Below, piece after piece: positions 9,181 through 17,896 of a DNA stretch of 64,000 nt (positions are counted from its first letter, which is position 1; every line of letters begins with the position of its first letter). Under the pieces are notes generated by a model. That model ran no database searches, had not been told where the DNA came from, and was given only the letters and a program-made list of their open reading frames with translations. The DNA is taken from NCBI GenBank assembly GCA_049241565.1, contig JBMLQL010000030.1, forward strand, positions 1-64,000, given 5' to 3'. The stretch comes from DZBG01 sp049241565. GTDB lineage: Bacteria; Bdellovibrionota; Bacteriovoracia; Bacteriovoracales; Bacteriovoracaceae. Both the position numbers and the translations under genes were made by a program.

Positions 9181-10239
9181 TTAACCCTTAACAACTTGAA
9201 GAAGGTGACCCTTATTCTCAGGCCGGATAAGCCCATTTTCACAAATAATCCCTGTGATCATTTCATGATCAGTCACATCAAAACTTGGATTTTCAGTGCT
9301 AGCACCATAAGGGGCCACTTGATGCCCTTTAAAATGAGTAATTTCCTCATCCGGGCGCATTTCAATTTCAATATGTGTTCCATCCGGCAGTGTTGTATCA
9401 AATGAACTGATAGGCGCGACAACAAAGAATGGAATTCCGTAATGTTTAGCGACAATAGAAAGAGTCGAGGTTCCAACTTTATTGGCCGTATCACCATTGG
9501 CCACGATTCTGTCTGCTCCCACAAAAATGGCATCTACTTTTTTATTTTTCATGAGATAAGAAGCCGCTCCTTCAACCACAATTTTGAAAGGAATTTTTTC
9601 TTTGGTAAGTTCAAAAGCAGTAAGTCTTGTTCCTTGCATATAAGGGCGAGTTTCATCCACCCAAACCTGCTCAACTTTCCCAAGCTTGTTATAATTTGAA
9701 ATAACACCAAGAGCGGTTCCAATACATCCACAGGCCAGAAAACCTGTGTTACAATGAGTCATGAGTCTTAAAGGGCGATCGCCATAAATTCTTTTCAACT
9801 CCTCTGCTGCATAATCGGCCATCTTTTGATTTTTTTTCTCAAGTGCCGTGATCTGATCATGAGCGAACTGAATAATATTTTTATAGATAAAGTCTTTTGT
9901 TTGATTTTCTTTAATCATTGAAACCATGTATTTCACTGCACGATCAACCTCGTACATAAGATTAACAGCTGTTGGGCGAGAGCTTTTAAGATACTCCCCT
10001 GCTTCAATGATTTTAGATTCATTTAAAGATGACTGAGAATGAATCCAAAGGGCCATTCCAAATATTCCAGTAAATCCAATACAGGGAGCTCCTCGAACGA
10101 CCATGTCCTTAATGGCCATAAAGGCGTCCTCAATCGTTCTGGCCGTTACGAAATCCTCTTTAAGCGGAAGATAGCGTTGATCTAAAAGAATAAGTGAGTC
10201 GTCCTTCCAAACAAGTGGACGGTAGTCAGTTAAATTCAT
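9181..10239 (-). CDS. mtnA: S-methyl-5-thioribose-1-phosphate isomerase
   Basis: 352 residues, typical for MtnA, which converts methylthioribose-1-phosphate to methylthioribulose-1-phosphate in methionine salvage. Family signatures: RTIEDAFMAIKDMVVRGAP near residue 36 (contains the R-G-A-P substrate loop), LMTHCNTGFLACGCIGTAL around 160 with the catalytic Cys region, and the Asp of IFVGADRIVANGDTANKVGT around 240. The family is homologous to eIF2B subunits, but these motifs fit the isomerase. The start overlaps the AsmA-like gene by four bases. No other mtn genes are in the window. Confidence 0.95.
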   Translation of the reverse strand: MNLTDYRPLVWKDDSLILLDQRYLPLKEDFVTARTIEDAFMAIKDMVVRGAPCIGFTGIFGMALWIHSQSSLNESKIIEAGEYLKSSRPTAVNLMYEVDRAVKYMVSMIKENQTKDFIYKNIIQFAHDQITALEKKNQKMADYAAEELKRIYGDRPLRLMTHCNTGFLACGCIGTALGVISNYNKLGKVEQVWVDETRPYMQGTRLTAFELTKEKIPFKIVVEGAASYLMKNKKVDAIFVGADRIVANGDTANKVGTSTLSIVAKHYGIPFFVVAPISSFDTTLPDGTHIEIEMRPDEEITHFKGHQVAPYGASTENPSFDVTDHEMITGIICENGLIRPENKGHLLQVVKG

Positions 10240-12098
10240 AGCGACCTCATAAAATCTGTGATGATGAAATTTTTGATTAACTTTTTTGATCCTGGTATGG
10301 ATTGATCCTGCCAGATCAATTCGCTTTTCTTCCCATTAAAATCCAGCTTCCCGGTTAATACTCCTTTCAGATTATTACCTAGAACCGATAATTTTTTTAG
10401 TTTTAAGCTTCTGTCCTTCCAGTCGGCTTGAATATTAATTTCTTCCGGCCTCGCTGAAAAAGAAAAATTATTGGCAATGAAATCCCAGTAAACTTTCCAG
10501 CTTTGTTTATTAGAAGAAAAATTTGTGAGTGAAAATGCGATAAAACCCTTTCCAGCATAAAGGTCTTCGCTCCAACTGGCCTCAAGTTTACCATTTATCA
10601 CTGATGGTGAATTATCTAAACTCTGATGAAAATAACTTCCAAAAGGACCTACTGGAAAATTTATTGCTTTAAAGAAGACAGATTTTTTACCATTACTCGA
10701 CATTAATTTTGACCAATTAAAATCTAAAACATTCTTCTCATTTGAAAGTTTCATTTCAAATCGTGAATCACCAAGAAGAGGTTTTTTCTGAGATAAAACT
10801 TTTCCTGTATAATTAGACTCTTTCCAAATCACGTCATGAAGAGAGATTTCAAAGTTTTGTTCATCTACGGGATAAATATTAACTAGAAGTGGATCAATTT
10901 TATTAAAAAACTCTGACTCTATAGAGCGGCCTTCCAAGGAGACTTTATGAGAAATTTTTTGAGGCCCCCACTTACCTTCAAATCTGAGTTTTTTATCAGA
11001 AGCAACGAAATCAATTCCATAAGCTTCTGAGATCCACTCAAGATTCCAGAATCCAGGTTCTTGATAAAAATCACCTTCAAACCCTAGTCTTAAATCAAAA
11101 TGACTTTTAGTTCCAGGCCATGTGTAATTCCATGAAAAATGCCCATTCCCTAACTCTGATCCCTTAAAAAAAGAGACCTGCGGTCTAGGATGAAACTGCT
11201 TGATCAATGGCTTAATAATTTCAACCGGTAGCTGATTAATAGGGCCTTTGACAGAAAGACGCTGATGAGTTGATTTTATCTCTAGTTCTGAAATTCTTTT
11301 TGATGAGTGGATAAGAGTAATTTTCGCTTCAAGGTTCTGTGCCTGAGGTTCCCAGAGGCCTTTTCCCTCTACAAAAAGATCATTAAGATTCCAGTTCTCC
11401 TGGTTAAAACCTCGAGCATCGGCGCGCCAACTCATATGGACTTGTTGTCCACTGGAGATAAAATCTCCGAAGACCCAGATTTCCCCTTTGTAACTGCCAC
11501 CCCACTTAATTGAAAGAGGGATATTAAGTTCAAAAGCTGTTTTACTTCCAACTTTATAATCTCTGATAATGACTTTGGATAAATTAAGCCTGCGCTCATT
11601 AAGATCGGGGTCTATGAGTTCCAAATCCTTAACTCTTATGTTTAAAGAAGAGTTCGCAATATAGCTAGGAAGAGAAAGTTGGACTAATTCTTTAGATATC
11701 ACTTCTTTCTTTTTATTTTGTGATTCTAAAACTTTGATTGAGGATTGTTTTTGAGGAAGATGTAAAATCAGTCCTTCAATATTTAATTGGATTCGTCCTG
11801 AATCTACTAAAAGTGACCACCAAGGTATTTTAAGCTCAAGATGCTTTAAAGAGAGCTCTTTCTTGTTATTTTTTGTCACAGAAAGATTCTCTAAGCTTAG
11901 GTTGATATCAACGAGAAAGCTTGTAGAGATATTTCCTATATTCACTTCTGACTGAGGGTAAACTCTTTGTAATTCTTTTTGAAGGCCGGCCACCAGTGCT
12001 TCACCATTAAATCTTTGATAGGCCATCCCAAAAAGGAGTCCCACCATCATCATGATTGCGATCCATAGCCAAAGCATCTGTTTCATCGATAAACGCAT
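10236..12098 (-). CDS. AsmA-like membrane-anchored protein
   Basis: 620 residues with one N-terminal membrane anchor (about residues 8-28, LWLWIAIMMMVGLLFGMAYQ region) followed by a long beta-rich periplasmic part. The first 120 residues follow the AsmA pattern: a short helix, then a segment on 'function of amphipathic strands' such as NIGNISTSFLVDINLSLENL, and LELKIPWWSLLVDSGRI, which parallels the 'v-x-l-s-l-x-p-L-L-x-x-x-i-x-i' repeats of AsmA/TamB-type proteins. Such proteins help move lipids or assemble the outer membrane. It sits between a helicase and mtnA in a compact operon, so neighbours give little hint. The family assignment rests on pattern only. Confidence 0.6.
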   Translation of the reverse strand: MRLSMKQMLWLWIAIMMMVGLLFGMAYQRFNGEALVAGLQKELQRVYPQSEVNIGNISTSFLVDINLSLENLSVTKNNKKELSLKHLELKIPWWSLLVDSGRIQLNIEGLILHLPQKQSSIKVLESQNKKKEVISKELVQLSLPSYIANSSLNIRVKDLELIDPDLNERRLNLSKVIIRDYKVGSKTAFELNIPLSIKWGGSYKGEIWVFGDFISSGQQVHMSWRADARGFNQENWNLNDLFVEGKGLWEPQAQNLEAKITLIHSSKRISELEIKSTHQRLSVKGPINQLPVEIIKPLIKQFHPRPQVSFFKGSELGNGHFSWNYTWPGTKSHFDLRLGFEGDFYQEPGFWNLEWISEAYGIDFVASDKKLRFEGKWGPQKISHKVSLEGRSIESEFFNKIDPLLVNIYPVDEQNFEISLHDVIWKESNYTGKVLSQKKPLLGDSRFEMKLSNEKNVLDFNWSKLMSSNGKKSVFFKAINFPVGPFGSYFHQSLDNSPSVINGKLEASWSEDLYAGKGFIAFSLTNFSSNKQSWKVYWDFIANNFSFSARPEEINIQADWKDRSLKLKKLSVLGNNLKGVLTGKLDFNGKKSELIWQDQSIPGSKKLIKNFIITDFMRSL

Positions 12099-12115
12099 AT
12101 TTTACACTCAGTTTT

Positions 12116-14368
12116 TTATAATTTTTGAAGGGGCGCAAAGCGCACCATAAATTTCTTTCTTATTCCATCCTTAAACAGAATAGTGACCTTCTCATCTTGT
12201 CCTACTCCTTCTGAATCGAGGACGGTTCCATTTCCATAAAGTGCATGGCTAATTTTTGAGCCCGCTGGATAAGCCCCAATTGGACGACTGGATTTTTTTT
12301 GTTGATACACTTTATCTTGATAAAAAACCTGATCATCACCGTAATTAGTCTCTTGAGAAAAGTCATCATACTCACGTGACTTACTTCCCCATGATTGTGG
12401 TTGCTGTCTTCCAGTTTGAAAGAATTCCCACTTGTAGTAATCCTCAGGGATCTCTTGTAGAAACTGGCTTGGCCCATTAAATTTCACACTTCCCCAAAGC
12501 ATTCTACCTTGAGCAAAGCAAATATAAAGCTTCTTCATCGCACGTGTCATGGCCACGTAAAAAAGTCTTCTCTCCTCCTCAAGCCCCATCGGTGAAGTCG
12601 ATTCGAGACTTTTAAATGAAGGGAAGATATTTTCTTCCAGGCCAATTAAAAAGACATAAGGATATTCAAGGCCTTTAGATCCATGGACAGTCATCAACGA
12701 AACCATATCGTTCCCTGCGGCCTGTTCAGTTTCACTATCCAAAGTAATTGTCTCTAGAAACTTCGTTAAGTTAGGAGTCTCAATGGAATCTTCAAATTGT
12801 TTTAAAGCACTCATGAGTTCTTCTAAGTTCTCTAGCCTTGCAGCTCCCTCATAAGTTTTATCAGCACGAAGGAGATCATAATAGGTCGATTCATGAAGAA
12901 GTTTTTCATAAGTAACTGATGGAAGTGCATCTTCTGCTTCCAGGACTTGAACTTCTTGGATGAGAGAAACAAATTGATTGATTGAACTCATGACTTTAGC
13001 TGAGAGAGCAAGGTGCTTAAAATCGTGGGGCTCACTCATAATCTTTTCAAAAAGCTCAAACAGAGAGAGTTGAAGTCTCACGGCCTCATCTTCTAGTTTT
13101 CTTAAAGAAGTTGGTCCAACACCTCTTGCAGGAGTGTTAATCACTCGAGTCAGTGCTAAGGAGTCTTTTTTATTCACTACCACTCGCATATAGGCGAGCA
13201 TATCTTTCACTTCTTTACGCTCATAAAACTTCATTCCCGCAACCACACGGTAAGGAAATTTTTCGCGGCGAAGAGCATCCTCGATAGGACGGGAGTGAGC
13301 ATTATTTCTGTAAAAAACCGCGACGTCTTTGAGGGAGACCCCTTTCATCGCTAATTTTTTGATTTCTGCGCCCACAAAATCCGCTTCAGCTTTATCATCT
13401 CGGCACTCAGTGATCTGAATAACCTCACCTTCTTCATTATCAGTCCACATATTCTTCCCCTTGCGGGCCTGATTACGTGAAATAACATGAGTCGCAGCTT
13501 CGATAATTCTTTTAGAAGAGCGGTAATTTTGTTCAAGCTTAATTAGTTTTGCTTCAGGAAAAACTTTTTCAAAATCGAGAATATTTCTAATATCGGCTCC
13601 ACGCCAAGAATAGATACTTTGGTCTTCATCCCCTACGACACAAACATTTTTGTGCTTTGAAGAGAGAAGCGTAATTAACTCAAACTGGGCACGATTAGTA
13701 TCTTGATACTCGTCTACAAGGACATATTTAAATTTATTTTGGTATTTAAGAAGGACTTCTGGGTGAGACTTAAAAAGATTAAGTACACCTGTAATAAGAC
13801 CACCAAAATCCACAGCATTGTTGCGGTGGAGTTCTGCTTCATATTCAAGAAAAATATCATAGAGTCTTTTATCATCGCTCATGGCCTCTATTTCACGAGT
13901 TACTGGTTGCCCAATATAAAAACCTAAATTTTTAATACCATCAATATAGGCGTTCACAACATAAGGAGAGAGATCTTTTTGATTTATTCCACGCTTAGCG
14001 AGTGAAGCCTTAATAATAGAATTTGATTCTCCATCATCATAGATCGTAAAATTTTTCGAAAGACCTAGATAATTGGCCTCCATTCTCAGAACCTTAGCGC
14101 AGAAAGCGTGAAAGGTTGTCACTTGAAGGGTACCTACATCAATATTGATGTTATGTGAGAGTCTCTCTCTCATTTCTCTTGAGGCCTTGTTTGAAAAGGT
14201 CACTGCCAGAACCTGAAAGGGAGAGACTCTTTTTTCATCGAGAAGATACTGAATTCTTGCCACTAGTGTTCTTGTTTTACCAGATCCTGCTCCGGCCAGA
14301 ATCATGACTGGACCATCAGTGTGGAGAACGGCTTCTTTTTGACTAGGATTCAAGAAATCTAAATTCAT
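12116..14368 (-). CDS. uvrD: UvrD/PcrA-type DNA helicase
   Basis: 750 residues, a superfamily 1A 3'-5' helicase used in excision repair and replication restart. Motifs in order: Q motif LNPSQKEAV, Walker A MILAGAGSGKTRTL (about 20-33), Ia and Ib, Walker B VLVDEYQDTNRAQ (about 220), motif III VVGDEDQSIYSWRGAD (about 248), motif IV LEQNYRS, motif V LMTVHGSKGLEYPYVF (about 565) and motif VI EERRLFYVAMTRA (about 610). The C-terminal 70 residues carry the 'K-[IV]-x-H-x-x-[FY]-G-x-G-x-V' block (KISHALYGNGTVLD), which binds RNA polymerase in PcrA/UvrD. Its start overlaps the glmS stop by one base. The choice between uvrD and pcrA as a name is arbitrary here. Confidence 0.95.
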   Translation of the reverse strand: MNLDFLNPSQKEAVLHTDGPVMILAGAGSGKTRTLVARIQYLLDEKRVSPFQVLAVTFSNKASREMRERLSHNINIDVGTLQVTTFHAFCAKVLRMEANYLGLSKNFTIYDDGESNSIIKASLAKRGINQKDLSPYVVNAYIDGIKNLGFYIGQPVTREIEAMSDDKRLYDIFLEYEAELHRNNAVDFGGLITGVLNLFKSHPEVLLKYQNKFKYVLVDEYQDTNRAQFELITLLSSKHKNVCVVGDEDQSIYSWRGADIRNILDFEKVFPEAKLIKLEQNYRSSKRIIEAATHVISRNQARKGKNMWTDNEEGEVIQITECRDDKAEADFVGAEIKKLAMKGVSLKDVAVFYRNNAHSRPIEDALRREKFPYRVVAGMKFYERKEVKDMLAYMRVVVNKKDSLALTRVINTPARGVGPTSLRKLEDEAVRLQLSLFELFEKIMSEPHDFKHLALSAKVMSSINQFVSLIQEVQVLEAEDALPSVTYEKLLHESTYYDLLRADKTYEGAARLENLEELMSALKQFEDSIETPNLTKFLETITLDSETEQAAGNDMVSLMTVHGSKGLEYPYVFLIGLEENIFPSFKSLESTSPMGLEEERRLFYVAMTRAMKKLYICFAQGRMLWGSVKFNGPSQFLQEIPEDYYKWEFFQTGRQQPQSWGSKSREYDDFSQETNYGDDQVFYQDKVYQQKKSSRPIGAYPAGSKISHALYGNGTVLDSEGVGQDEKVTILFKDGIRKKFMVRFAPLQKL

Positions 14369-16179
14369 TACTCAACCGTTACCGATTTCGCTAAATTTCT
14401 TGGTTTATCAATATCTGTGCCTTTAAGTTTAGCAATATGGTAGGCCAGGAATTGAAGAACCACGTTCACCATTAACGGGGCCAGATTAGGAAGACCTTCA
14501 AAATTAAGTCCTATATAAAGATCGGCCAGATGTTCAATCTCTGGAGAATCTTTAGGTCCAACGACAACCATTATTCCACGACGAGCTTTTACTTCCTCAA
14601 CATTTGAGACAGTTTTTTCAAGTAGCTCTGGACCAACAATGGCGATGTTAACAATATTTTCATCAATCAACGCAATCGGGCCATGTTTAAGCTCACCCGC
14701 TGCATATCCTTCAGCATGAACGTAGGCAATCTCTTTAAGTTTAAGAGCTCCTTCAAAAGCGATTGGGAAATAAACACCACGACCAGTAAAGAGAAAACCT
14801 TTTTTAGTATAAATTTTTTCGGCGACAACTTTTAGCGACTCCGCATCTGCACAAATTTCATTGATGCGATTTGAGAGAAGTTGGACCTCAGCAAAGAGAG
14901 CTGGATTATCAAGAGTACCTTCCATGGCCCGAGACATGAAGTAACCAGTTAACGCCTGAAGAGTGAAGGCCTTTGTTGAGGCCACACCGATTTCAACACC
15001 TGCATGAATCAAAAAATTCTTATTTGAATTTCTAAATAGTGTTGAGCCTTCTGTATTTACAATTGAGAAAGTTGAAACTTTCTTTTCTGCACAAAGTTCT
15101 TGGCAAGCAAGAGTATCGGCTGTCTCACCAGACTGAGAAATAAAGAGTCCAACTTCGTTTTGATTGATGATTGGATTCTTATAACGAAACTCAGAGGCTA
15201 TTTCGACAGCGCAACGCTGACGGTTGATTTGTTCGATATAGTTTTTAATCACAAGGCCAGCATGCCATGCAGTCCCACAAGCAGTGATATGCCATCCAGC
15301 AGGTTTGAATCCTTTCAACTCATCTAAAATTTTGCGGCCATCATTTTTTATATAATAAGCTGCAAGCTTATCGACTAAGGCTGCCTGCTCATGGATTTCT
15401 TTAAGCATATAATGCTCATAAGTCCCTTTTGAGGTGGCATCCATCGACATCGCATTTGACTGAGACTTAAAGCGAGTTGAGGGCGAAAGATCCAATTCAT
15501 AGAAATTGATTGTTACTGCATTGGCAGTAACCACACCCTCACAGATGACTCCATCTTGAGGGAAATAAATATTCGGAGCGTAACCAATAAGAGCAAATGG
15601 ATCCGAAGAGACATAGGCTTCACGTGTCTCTTTATTATCTCCTACGACAAGTGGGGCTGAACGTTTGATCCCATAAAGTTTATCAGAAGCTTTTTCAATA
15701 ATCACAAACGATGAATTTCCAGTGATTAAATTAAAAGCTTTTGTGATGGCTTGAAGAGTACTATTTGTTTGTTTAAAAAATTTAGTCAAAAGAACAAGAA
15801 AAACTTCTGAGTCTGTTTGAGATTTAAATTCCCATCCTTCTGCAATTAGCTCTTTTTTAAGTGTTCCTGCATTTTCAATAATTCCATTGTGAACAACTGC
15901 AAACGTCTCATTTCCGTGAGGGTGAGCATTATCAGTGGTGACGGCACCATGGGTGGCCCAACGAGTGTGACCAATACCAGTGTGTGAACTTGGATTTTTT
16001 TCTTTAAGAAGTGCTTTAAGATTATCTAGCTTTCCTTCTTTTTTTAGGATCTGAAGTTGTCCATTTAGCTTCAAACAGATCCCAGATGAATCGTATCCAC
16101 GGTATTCAAGGCGAGAGAGACCTTCAATAATTGGGCCCACCGAATTTCCTGGGCCAGTGTAACCTACGATTCCGCACAT
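14368..16179 (-). CDS. glmS: Glutamine-fructose-6-phosphate aminotransferase
   Basis: 603 residues, the normal size. GlmS makes glucosamine-6-phosphate, the first step toward UDP-GlcNAc for peptidoglycan and lipopolysaccharide. The N-terminal MCGIVGYTG exposes the catalytic Cys (after Met removal), with RWATHGAVT around residue 73 and HNGIIEN near 97 for the glutaminase half. The isomerase half has two SIS domains: TACGTAWHAG at about 297, LFISQSGETADTLA at about 345, and the C-terminal EG..AGELKHGPIALID with the final LAKSVTVE tail. It lies 82 bases after glmU in the same direction. That gap is too short for a glmS ribozyme. Confidence 0.98.
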   Translation of the reverse strand: MCGIVGYTGPGNSVGPIIEGLSRLEYRGYDSSGICLKLNGQLQILKKEGKLDNLKALLKEKNPSSHTGIGHTRWATHGAVTTDNAHPHGNETFAVVHNGIIENAGTLKKELIAEGWEFKSQTDSEVFLVLLTKFFKQTNSTLQAITKAFNLITGNSSFVIIEKASDKLYGIKRSAPLVVGDNKETREAYVSSDPFALIGYAPNIYFPQDGVICEGVVTANAVTINFYELDLSPSTRFKSQSNAMSMDATSKGTYEHYMLKEIHEQAALVDKLAAYYIKNDGRKILDELKGFKPAGWHITACGTAWHAGLVIKNYIEQINRQRCAVEIASEFRYKNPIINQNEVGLFISQSGETADTLACQELCAEKKVSTFSIVNTEGSTLFRNSNKNFLIHAGVEIGVASTKAFTLQALTGYFMSRAMEGTLDNPALFAEVQLLSNRINEICADAESLKVVAEKIYTKKGFLFTGRGVYFPIAFEGALKLKEIAYVHAEGYAAGELKHGPIALIDENIVNIAIVGPELLEKTVSNVEEVKARRGIMVVVGPKDSPEIEHLADLYIGLNFEGLPNLAPLMVNVVLQFLAYHIAKLKGTDIDKPRNLAKSVTVE

Positions 16180-16261
16180 AAAAAAACTCCTAGATCGAGA
16201 GGAAAATTAAGATTTTCAACTCTACCACTAGGAGTACTTTCTTACTAGTTTTACGCAGAGC

Positions 16262-17671
16262 TTATTCGCTCTTTTTCGTCTTCAAAAACCTCTTGGCCAT
16301 TCCCTCTTTCGTCACTTGTTGCGCTCGTGCGATAGCAAAGGCATCCGAGGGGACGGATTTAGAGATAGTTGACCCTGCGGCAATAAAAACATTATCTCCA
16401 ATTTCGACAGGAGCAATCATTTGGGTATCAGAGCCAACAAAAGTGTTACTTCCAATTTTAGTCTTATGTTTGTTTGCACCATCGTAGTTACAGGTAATAA
16501 AACCACATCCAATATTGCTGTTTTCACCTATTTCAGCATCACCCACGTAGCTCAAATGTGAAACCTTTGCCCCTGCGGCCAATTTAGACTTTTTGATTTC
16601 AACGAAATTACCCACCTTGGCCTTCTGGCCAATTTCAGTTCCTGGGCGAAGACGGGCCATCGGTCCAATCGAGGCCGATGATGCAATTTGGGATTCTTCA
16701 ATATAGCTATTGGCCAGAATATGAACATTGCTTTCAATAATAGAATCTTTGATGAAAGTTCCTGACTCAATCACTACGTTTTCAGCGATCTTCGTTTTAC
16801 CAAGGATAGTGACATTAGGGTAAATTACAGTTCCGGCAGCGATTTCGACACTTGATTCGATGTAAGTTGTTCCAGGAAGAAGAAAACGAACCCCATTAAC
16901 CATTAATTTCTGTTGGTGGCGACCTTTAAGCTCTCCGGTCACTTCTGCCAATTGTTCCATCGTATTCACTCCTAAAAACGGTGTTCCGTCTTCAAAACAA
17001 ATTGATTCTACAGCATAGTTATCTTGGAACATATCAGTGAGGTAAAATTCACCAGATTTATTCTTATTCGAAATTTTACTTAAAACTTCCTTCACATGAG
17101 ATGTTTTAAGAATATAAAAACCAGAGTTAACCTCTGTCACTTTTCTCTCTTCATCTGTCGCGTCTTTCTCTTCAACAATATGAAATCCATTTCCAGAACG
17201 AATAATTCTTCCGTAACCCGTAGGGCGATGAAGATGAAAACTTGCGGCGACACCTACTAGTTTTGGATTGTTTTTAAGACTTAAAAAGAGTTTAGAAAAA
17301 TCAGCCTCCTGAATGAGAGGAGTGTCTGCACAAGCAACAAGGGTGTAAGTATGATCCCAAAAATGAGGGTGATCATTAAAGCAAGCTTTGAGAGCATCTG
17401 CAGTGCCGTTTTGCTCTTTTTGAATAGCTGTTTTCAGAGGAGAATTTGGAAATTTTATTTGAAGATGTTCTATGAGTTGCTCTTTCAAATGACCTACCAC
17501 TACCCCTACTTCACAAGGCAATTTCGCCTGTTTAGCAAAGAGAAACCCTTCTTCAATCACGTAGTCTAAAAGGGATTTACCGAGGGCAGGCATAAGCGCT
17601 TTAGGAGTAGGAACTTTCATCCTTGTTCCTTTTCCTGCGGCCAAAATAATAACACCAATACTGTCGGACAT
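16262..17671 (-). CDS. glmU: Bifunctional GlmU: GlcN-1-P acetyltransferase / GlcNAc-1-P uridylyltransferase
   Basis: 469 residues. The N-terminal half is a pyrophosphorylase with LAAGKGTRMKVPTPKAL (about 10-26; the G-x-G-T-R-M signature, although the usual S-D-x-P-K reads T-P-K), QNGTADALKAC near 88 and VACADTPLI near 113. The C-terminal half is a left-handed beta-helix made of hexapeptide repeats (for example IGPMARLRPGTEIGQKAKVG) with the acetyltransferase His/Asn block VSHLSYVGDAEIGENSNIGCG around 370. GlmU supplies UDP-GlcNAc. It is the first gene of the leftward operon glmU-glmS-uvrD-asmA-mtnA-ppx-cNMP; its promoter should lie in 17672-17800. Confidence 0.97.
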   Translation of the reverse strand: MSDSIGVIILAAGKGTRMKVPTPKALMPALGKSLLDYVIEEGFLFAKQAKLPCEVGVVVGHLKEQLIEHLQIKFPNSPLKTAIQKEQNGTADALKACFNDHPHFWDHTYTLVACADTPLIQEADFSKLFLSLKNNPKLVGVAASFHLHRPTGYGRIIRSGNGFHIVEEKDATDEERKVTEVNSGFYILKTSHVKEVLSKISNKNKSGEFYLTDMFQDNYAVESICFEDGTPFLGVNTMEQLAEVTGELKGRHQQKLMVNGVRFLLPGTTYIESSVEIAAGTVIYPNVTILGKTKIAENVVIESGTFIKDSIIESNVHILANSYIEESQIASSASIGPMARLRPGTEIGQKAKVGNFVEIKKSKLAAGAKVSHLSYVGDAEIGENSNIGCGFITCNYDGANKHKTKIGSNTFVGSDTQMIAPVEIGDNVFIAAGSTISKSVPSDAFAIARAQQVTKEGMAKRFLKTKKSE

Positions 17672-17896
17672 ATAACAAACCTCTACTCTCAGGTAAGCAC
17701 TCTATAAGAGTGAAAATACAGAATTATACAACGATATTACATGAATTATTCTATCGAGAAAAGCTGACTAAAGCATCCTAGAATTCAAAAATAATCGCAA
17801 GAATCCTTAAAATTCCTTAAAGAAGCATTCTAAAGCTCCGAATTAAGTAATGTAAGTTTCCTTGTTCACGGACGAAACATTGTTAGAGGAGAATGT
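17672..17896. promoter_or_regulatory. Divergent glmU/lon intergenic region
   Basis: 225 bases hold the promoters of the glmU operon (leftward) and lon (rightward). A short dyad CACTCT-ATA-AGAGTG lies at 17698-17712. The direct repeat CCTTAAA-N5-CCTTAAA lies near 17810-17822. The lon ribosome-binding site is AGAGGAGA at about 17885-17892. No consensus heat-shock element was found. Confidence 0.4.

Noticed and set aside
16180..16261. Possible glmS ribozyme upstream of glmS
   Set aside because: Only 82 bases separate glmU and glmS and none of the ribozyme core was seen; these ribozymes are mainly known from Gram-positive bacteria.
17698..17712. CIRCE-like dyad CACTCT-ATA-AGAGTG near lon
   Set aside because: CIRCE needs TTAGCACTC-N9-GAGTGCTAA; the spacer here is much too short and the outer bases do not match.
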